Shown in pieces: positions 59,336 through 64,000 of a stretch of DNA of 64,000 nt (the first letter of the stretch is position 1; every line of letters begins with the position of its first letter). Under the pieces are notes generated by a model, which made no database searches, was not told where the DNA came from, and saw only the letters and a program-made list of their open reading frames with translations. The DNA lies in NCBI GenBank assembly GCA_900112785.1, contig FONB01000017.1, forward strand, positions 1-64,000, written 5' to 3'. This DNA is from Phytobacter palmae (GTDB lineage: Bacteria > Pseudomonadota > Gammaproteobacteria > Enterobacterales > Enterobacteriaceae). A program made the position numbers and the translations under genes.

Positions 59336-60331
59336 ATGTTCCGGCGAAACAAGGAGTGGGAAACCAGAGAAAGCGCGTTTGCCGCCTTTGCCACTGGCCC
59401 GTTAACCGACTTCTGGCGGCAACGGGAAGAGGCAGAATTTACCGGTGTGGATAATGTCCCGGTGCGCTTTGTCCGTTTCCATGCCGCCAGGCATGACAGG
59501 GTTATCGTGGTTTGCCCGGGTCGAATTGAAAGCTACGTGAAGTATGCTGAACTGGCATATGACCTGTTCCATCTCGGCTTTGATGTGCTCATCATCGACC
59601 ACCGCGGTCAGGGGCGTTCCGGTCGCTTGCTGGAAGATTCTCATCGCGGTCATGTGGTCAATTTCAGTGATTATGTTGATGATCTGACGGCGTTCTGGGA
59701 ACAGGAGGTAGCTCCCGGCCCGTGGCGTAAGCGTTATATTCTGGCCCATTCGATGGGCGGAGCGATTGCCACGCTCTTTGTGCAACGCTATCCACAGGCC
59801 AACTGTGATGCCATCGCCCTCTGCGCGCCGATGTTCGGCATTATTATCCATCTGCCGGACTGGATGGTGCGTCCGCTGCTGGACTGGGCGGAAGGTTACC
59901 CGCGTATTCGCGAGAATTATGCCATTGGTACCGGTCGCTGGCATGCACTGCCCTTTGCGATTAACACGCTGACCCACAGCCGCGAGCGCTATCGGCGCAA
60001 TCTTCGTTTTTACGCCGACGAACCTCAACTGCGCGTGGGAGGCCCAACCTGGCACTGGGTGCGGGAAGGCATCCTGGCCGGGGAGCAGGTGCTGGCAGGT
60101 GCCGCATCAGACACTTCGCCCATGTTAATTATTCAGGCAGAAGAAGAGCGTGTTGTTGATAACCGCATGCACGATCGCTTTTGTGAAATGCGCGCCGCGG
60201 CGGGCCATCCCTGCGAAGGGGGGAAGCCGCTTGTCATCAAGGGCGCGTACCATGAGATCCTCTTTGAAGAGGACGCCATGCGCTCAGTCGCGCTCAACGC
60301 TATCGTCGATTTTTTCGATCGGTATAACTAA
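59336..60331 (+). CDS. pldB: Lysophospholipase L2 PldB
   Basis: A 331-residue alpha/beta hydrolase that removes the acyl chain of lysophospholipids, likely at the inner membrane. The nucleophile elbow is LAHSMGGA, with the catalytic Ser in the middle. The oxyanion region is ICPGRIES-like (VVCPGRIESYVKY). It is about nine residues shorter at the C-terminus than E. coli PldB, in a variable tail. Confidence 0.95.
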   Translation: MFRRNKEWETRESAFAAFATGPLTDFWRQREEAEFTGVDNVPVRFVRFHAARHDRVIVVCPGRIESYVKYAELAYDLFHLGFDVLIIDHRGQGRSGRLLEDSHRGHVVNFSDYVDDLTAFWEQEVAPGPWRKRYILAHSMGGAIATLFVQRYPQANCDAIALCAPMFGIIIHLPDWMVRPLLDWAEGYPRIRENYAIGTGRWHALPFAINTLTHSRERYRRNLRFYADEPQLRVGGPTWHWVREGILAGEQVLAGAASDTSPMLIIQAEEERVVDNRMHDRFCEMRAAAGHPCEGGKPLVIKGAYHEILFEEDAMRSVALNAIVDFFDRYN

Positions 60332-60357
60332 ATGAATTATTGAGGTTAACGTTTCCT

Positions 60358-61158
60358 ATGTATCAGGTTGTTGCGTCTGATTTAGACGGCACATTGCTCT
60401 CCCCCGACCACACACTCTCCCCATACGCGAAAGAAACGTTGAAGCTGCTCACCGGGCGCGGAGTGAACTTCGTTTTCGCGACGGGTCGCCATCACGTGGA
60501 TGTCGGGCAAATCCGCGATAATCTGGGGATCAAGGCATACATGATCACCTCTAACGGCGCGCGTGTTCACGATACCGATGGCAATCTGGTGTTCACTCAT
60601 AATCTGGATCGGGATATTGCCAGCGATCTGTTTGGCGTGGTGCATAACAACCCGGACATCATCACTAATGTGTATCGCGATGATGAGTGGTTTATGAACC
60701 GCCACCGCCCGGATGAAATGCGTTTCTTCAAAGAGGCGATTTTCCAGTATTCCCTGTATGAGCCGGGCATGCTGGAGCCTGAGGGTATCAGCAAAGTCTT
60801 CTTTACCTGCGAAACCCACGAACAACTGCTGCCGCTGGAGCAGGCGATTAATGCCCGCTGGGGCGATCGCGTGAATGTCAGTTTCTCGACGCTGACCTGC
60901 CTGGAAGTCATGGCCGGCGGTGTGTCGAAAGGGCACGCGCTGGAAGCTGTTTCGAAGGCGCTCGGTTACAGTCTGCAAGAGTGCATTGCGTTTGGCGATG
61001 GCATGAATGATGCGGAAATGCTCTCCATGGCCGGTAAAGGTTGCATTATGGGTAATGCGCATCAGCGCCTGAAGGATTTGCATCCGGAACTGGAAGTCAT
61101 TGGCACCAACGCCGACAACGCCGTGCCGAATTACCTGCGTAAACTTTATCTGAGCTGA
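60358..61158 (+). CDS. yigL: HAD phosphatase YigL
   Basis: A 266-residue Cof-type HAD phosphatase, the same length as E. coli YigL. It acts on sugar phosphates and pyridoxal phosphate. In Salmonella yigL mRNA is stabilised by the SgrS sRNA from within pldB, allowing dephosphorylation and export of accumulated sugar phosphate. HAD motif I SDLDGTLL is at 7-14 and motif IV FGDGMNDAEML. It lies 26 bases after pldB, so the pldB-yigL layout needed for SgrS control is kept. Confidence 0.95.
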   Translation: MYQVVASDLDGTLLSPDHTLSPYAKETLKLLTGRGVNFVFATGRHHVDVGQIRDNLGIKAYMITSNGARVHDTDGNLVFTHNLDRDIASDLFGVVHNNPDIITNVYRDDEWFMNRHRPDEMRFFKEAIFQYSLYEPGMLEPEGISKVFFTCETHEQLLPLEQAINARWGDRVNVSFSTLTCLEVMAGGVSKGHALEAVSKALGYSLQECIAFGDGMNDAEMLSMAGKGCIMGNAHQRLKDLHPELEVIGTNADNAVPNYLRKLYLS

Positions 61159-61237
61159 TTTGATGGTCGTTTATTGACCAGTTGTCAACTTAATACTTCG
61201 CTACAATGAGTGTTCCTTATCCTGAGAGACATTCATT

Positions 61238-62137
61238 GTGGCGTTACTCATCATCACCACCATCCTGTGGGCCTTTTCCTTTAGCCTGATTGGCGAGTAC
61301 CTTGCCGGGCACGTCGACAGCTATTTTTCGGTGCTGATGCGCGTGGGGCTGGCGGCTCTGGTTTTCTTACCGTTCCTGCGCCCCCGTGGACAGACGCTTA
61401 AAACGATCCTGCTCTATATGCTGGTGGGGGCGATGCAGCTTGGCATCATGTACCTGTTCAGCTTCCGTGCTTACCTCTATTTGAGCGTGTCGGAATTCCT
61501 GCTATTCACCGTTTTGACGCCGCTTTATATCACGCTGATTTATGATCTTCTCAGCAAGCGGCGCTTACGCTGGGGCTACGCCCTCAGCGCGCTACTGGCG
61601 GTAGTTGGCGCGGCGATTATCCGCTATGACAAAGTCAGCGATCACTTCTGGACGGGCCTGATGTTTGTGCAGCTCGCCAATATCAGTTTTGCCATTGGCA
61701 TGGTGGGGTATAAGCGTCTGATGGAAACGCGCCCGATGCCGCAGCACAACGCGTTTGCGTGGTTTTATCTTGGTGCCGCTATTGTGGCTGTTATCGCCTG
61801 GTTCCTGCTGGGGAATGCGCAAAAACTGCCGACCACCAACCTGCAATGGGGCATTCTGGTGTGGCTGGGAGTAGTGGCTTCCGGGCTGGGCTATTTTATG
61901 TGGAACTACGGGGCGACGCAGGTGGATGCCGGTACGCTTGGCATCATGAATAACGTACATGTCCCGGCCGGGCTGCTGGTTAACCTTGCCATCTGGCAGG
62001 AGCAGCCGCACTGGCCGAGTTTTATCATTGGTGGGACGGTGATACTGGCCTCGCTATGGGTCCATCGGCGCTGGGTCGCTCCGCGCTCCGCACAAAGGGC
62101 AGATGGTCGCACGCGTGGTTCCGCGCTGAGCGAATAA
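61238..62137 (+). CDS. yigM: Biotin transporter YigM (BioP)
   Basis: A 299-residue ten-helix EamA-family carrier that imports biotin in E. coli. It starts with GTG 61238 (GAGAG upstream). The length and the block [20 protein letters not shown] match E. coli. Its 3' end overlaps the 3' end of metR on the other strand by 113 bases, an arrangement also found in E. coli. Confidence 0.94.
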   Translation: MALLIITTILWAFSFSLIGEYLAGHVDSYFSVLMRVGLAALVFLPFLRPRGQTLKTILLYMLVGAMQLGIMYLFSFRAYLYLSVSEFLLFTVLTPLYITLIYDLLSKRRLRWGYALSALLAVVGAAIIRYDKVSDHFWTGLMFVQLANISFAIGMVGYKRLMETRPMPQHNAFAWFYLGAAIVAVIAWFLLGNAQKLPTTNLQWGILVWLGVVASGLGYFMWNYGATQVDAGTLGIMNNVHVPAGLLVNLAIWQEQPHWPSFIIGGTVILASLWVHRRWVAPRSAQRADGRTRGSALSE

Positions 62138-62978
62138 ATGCCTCGGTGACTGGCTGGCGCTGCTCGCCATCGCGTACAGCAGCGTACAACCGGCTCCATA
62201 ATCCCTCGCCCAGGGTTTTGGTCACCACCAGACCCTGGCGTTCAAAACTTTCTACTACCCAGTGCGGCAGGGCGGCTATGCCCATCCGCGCCGCCACCAT
62301 CTGAATCAACAGCAGCGTATTGTCCACGCTTTTAAGCTGCGGGCTGATGCCTGCCGGTTGCAGAAAATGACGCCAGATATCAAGGCGGCTACGCTGCACC
62401 GGATAAATCAGTAATGTCTCTGTAGCCAGATCTTCCGGGGTGATCCGTGTGCGTGAGGCCAGTGGGTGATCCGGGGAGAGTACCAGACGTACTTCAAAAT
62501 CAAACATCGGCGAATAGTGCAAACCGCTGCGCGGCAGGATGTCAGAGGTCATCACCAGATCCAGCTCGCCCTGCGAAAGCGCGGGTTGCGGGTCGAAGGT
62601 GACGCCCGATTTAAAATCCATTTCCACATGTGGCCATTGGGTGCGGAAACTCTCCAGCGCCGGGGTCAGCCACTGAATACAGCTATGGCATTCAATCGCG
62701 ATTCGCAGGCGGGTCTGTTGCGGCTCATTGCAGGCCTGTAATGCGCTGCTGATTTGCGGCAGTACCTGATTCGCCAGTTGCAGCAGGATTTCTCCTTGCG
62801 GCGTAAAGCGTAGAGGCTGGCTTTTGCGCACAAAGAGCCGAAAGCCAAGGCGCTGTTCCAGATCGCTGAACTGGTGGGAAAGTGCGGATTGCGTCTGATG
62901 CAATGCTGCCGCCGCGGCAGCCAGCGACCCGCAGTTCCGTAACGCCTGTAGCGTTTTCAGATGTTTAATTTCGATCAT
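62025..62978 (-). CDS. metR: LysR-type regulator MetR
   Basis: A 317-residue LysR activator of metE, metH and glyA that uses homocysteine as co-effector and represses itself. The N-terminal helix-turn-helix is [20 protein letters not shown]. It is divergent from metE and overlaps yigM at the 3' end. The start ATG 62978 lies inside a MetR box. Confidence 0.96.
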   Translation of the reverse strand: MIEIKHLKTLQALRNCGSLAAAAAALHQTQSALSHQFSDLEQRLGFRLFVRKSQPLRFTPQGEILLQLANQVLPQISSALQACNEPQQTRLRIAIECHSCIQWLTPALESFRTQWPHVEMDFKSGVTFDPQPALSQGELDLVMTSDILPRSGLHYSPMFDFEVRLVLSPDHPLASRTRITPEDLATETLLIYPVQRSRLDIWRHFLQPAGISPQLKSVDNTLLLIQMVAARMGIAALPHWVVESFERQGLVVTKTLGEGLWSRLYAAVRDGEQRQPVTEAFIRSARNHACDHLPFVRSAERPSADGPIARPVSPSHQ

Positions 62979-62990
62979 GAAAGTCCTTCA
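62978..62990. promoter_or_regulatory. MetR box
   Basis: TGAA-AGTCC-TTCA fits the MetR consensus TGAA-N5-TTCA exactly. It overlaps the metR start codon, consistent with autorepression, and faces the metE promoter. Confidence 0.75.
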
Positions 62991-63041
62991 CTTCGGCATG
63001 ACAAATTTGCGCTTGAGGAATATACAGTAACCGCCAAATAT

Positions 63042-63065
63042 GGATGTGTAAACATCTGGACGTCC
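63042..63065. promoter_or_regulatory. Tandem MetJ boxes of metE
   Basis: Three adjacent 8-mers, GGATGTGT, AAACATCT and GGACGTCC, match the met box AGACGTCT at 5, 6 and 6 of 8 positions. MetJ with S-adenosylmethionine binds such tandem boxes to repress metE. Confidence 0.7.
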
Positions 63066-63213
63066 AAAATCCTTCGTCTTTTAAATTTATGGTGCGTTGG
63101 CTGCGTTTACTCGCCCCGGTCACTTACCCCAGTAAGCTGCCGGGGATGAGCAACCTGGTAGCCTTCCCTGAATTCAAAATCCATAGGCTTTACATATAAT
63201 TAGAGGAAGTAAA

Positions 63214-64000
63214 ATGACAATACTGAATCACACCCTCGGTTTTCCTCGCGTTGGCCTGCGTCGCGAGCTGAAAAAAGCGCAAGAAAGTTACTGGGCGGGT
63301 AACTCCTCCCGTGAAGAGCTGCTGGCGACAGGGCGCGAACTGCGTGCTCGCCACTGGGATCAGCAAAAAGCGGCGGGCATCGATCTGCTGCCGGTGGGGG
63401 ATTTCGCCTGGTACGACCATGTTCTGACCACCAGCCTGCTGCTCGGCAACGTCCCGGCTCGTCATCAGAACAGCGACGGCTCCGTCGATATCGACACCCT
63501 GTTTCGCATAGGTCGTGGCCGCGCACCCACCGGTGAACCGGCGGCAGCGGCGGAAATGACTAAATGGTTCAACACCAACTATCACTATATGGTGCCGGAG
63601 TTCGTCAAAGGTCAGCAGTTCAAACTGACCTGGACGCAACTGCTGGATGAAGTGGATGAGGCGCTGGCGCTGGGCCACAAGGTGAAGCCTGTCCTGCTGG
63701 GGCCAGTGACGTACCTGTGGCTGGGGAAAGTGAAAGGTGAGCCGTTTGACCGCCTGAGCCTGCTCAATGACATCCTGCCGGTCTACCAGCAGGTGCTGGC
63801 TGAGCTGGCAAAACGCGGCATCGGGTGGGTACAGATCGACGAACCCGCGCTGGTACTTGAGCTACCACAAGAATGGCTGGATGCCTTCAGACCGGCTTAT
63901 GACGCACTTACAGGCCAGGTGAAACTGCTGTTGACCACCTATTTCGAAGGTGTGACGCCGAACCTCGACACCATTATCACGCTGCCAGTGCAGGGTCTGC
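63214..64000 (+). CDS. metE: Cobalamin-independent methionine synthase MetE (5' part)
   Basis: The first 262 codons are visible and continue past the window end. It transfers a methyl group from 5-methyltetrahydropteroyl-triglutamate to homocysteine without B12. The N-terminus [22 protein letters not shown], the NYHYMVPEF segment and [11 protein letters not shown] match the E. coli enzyme (about 753 residues). AGAGGA lies upstream of ATG 63214. It is controlled by MetR and MetJ from the intergenic sites. Confidence 0.97.
   Translation, partial: MTILNHTLGFPRVGLRRELKKAQESYWAGNSSREELLATGRELRARHWDQQKAAGIDLLPVGDFAWYDHVLTTSLLLGNVPARHQNSDGSVDIDTLFRIGRGRAPTGEPAAAAEMTKWFNTNYHYMVPEFVKGQQFKLTWTQLLDEVDEALALGHKVKPVLLGPVTYLWLGKVKGEPFDRLSLLNDILPVYQQVLAELAKRGIGWVQIDEPALVLELPQEWLDAFRPAYDALTGQVKLLLTTYFEGVTPNLDTIITLPVQGL

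Overview
This window is a chromosomal segment from a member of the Enterobacteriaceae. Gene order and protein sequences closely follow the rrnC-to-metE interval of Escherichia coli and Salmonella: end of rrnC, ilv operon, rep, rho, enterobacterial common antigen (ECA) cluster, argX tRNA operon, hem and cya genes, dapF-xerC-uvrD, corA, recQ, metE. The differences from E. coli K-12 (intact ilvG, several extra genes, no rffGH, no aslAB, no yigFG) and the style of the REP-like repeats suggest an Enterobacter/Leclercia/Lelliottia-like organism. That genus-level guess is inference only. No prophage, insertion sequence, CRISPR array or secretion-system cluster is visible.

Layout. Positions 1-600 hold the 23S rRNA 3' end, 5S rRNA, tRNA-Asp and tRNA-Trp. 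Next come hdfR, maoP and yifB. The branched-chain amino acid block follows: ilvL attenuator leader, ilvX, ilvGMEDA, then a DUF2461 gene, a small exported Tai4-like gene behind ilvY, ilvY itself, and divergent ilvC. An accessory pair (Rrf2-type regulator plus DUF1360 membrane protein) sits before two tandem ppiC genes. Then come rep, gppA-rhlB (minus strand), trxA, a long rho leader with a rhoL-like frame, and rho.

The ECA operon (22.9-33.9 kb) runs wecA-wzzE-wecB-wecC-wecD-wecE-wzxE-wecF-wzyE-wecG. It makes the UDP-GlcNAc, ManNAcA and Fuc4NAc precursors and flips and polymerises the repeat unit. rffG and rffH, which E. coli carries between wecC and wecD, are absent, so dTDP-4-keto-6-deoxyglucose must come from genes elsewhere. 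yifK and an Arg-His-Leu-Pro tRNA operon follow, then the sRNA gene glmZ with sigma54 and sigma70 promoter signals and two GlrR-type sites, and an MFS transporter not found here in E. coli.

The right half holds hemCDXY (minus strand) divergent from cyaA, then cyaY, a damaged exported-protein gene, lptM-dapF-yigA-xerC-yigB-uvrD (uvrD with a LexA box), corA with a structured leader, rarD-yigI, pldA, recQ, rhtC, rhtB, pldB, yigL, yigM, metR and the 5' part of metE.

Most of the window is conserved housekeeping DNA. I found no convincing candidate for a wholly new system. The points most worth a second look are the rffGH-less ECA locus, the Tai4-like gene behind ilvY, the Rrf2/DUF1360 pair, the duplicated ppiC, the dual-promoter glmZ and the corA leader hairpin.
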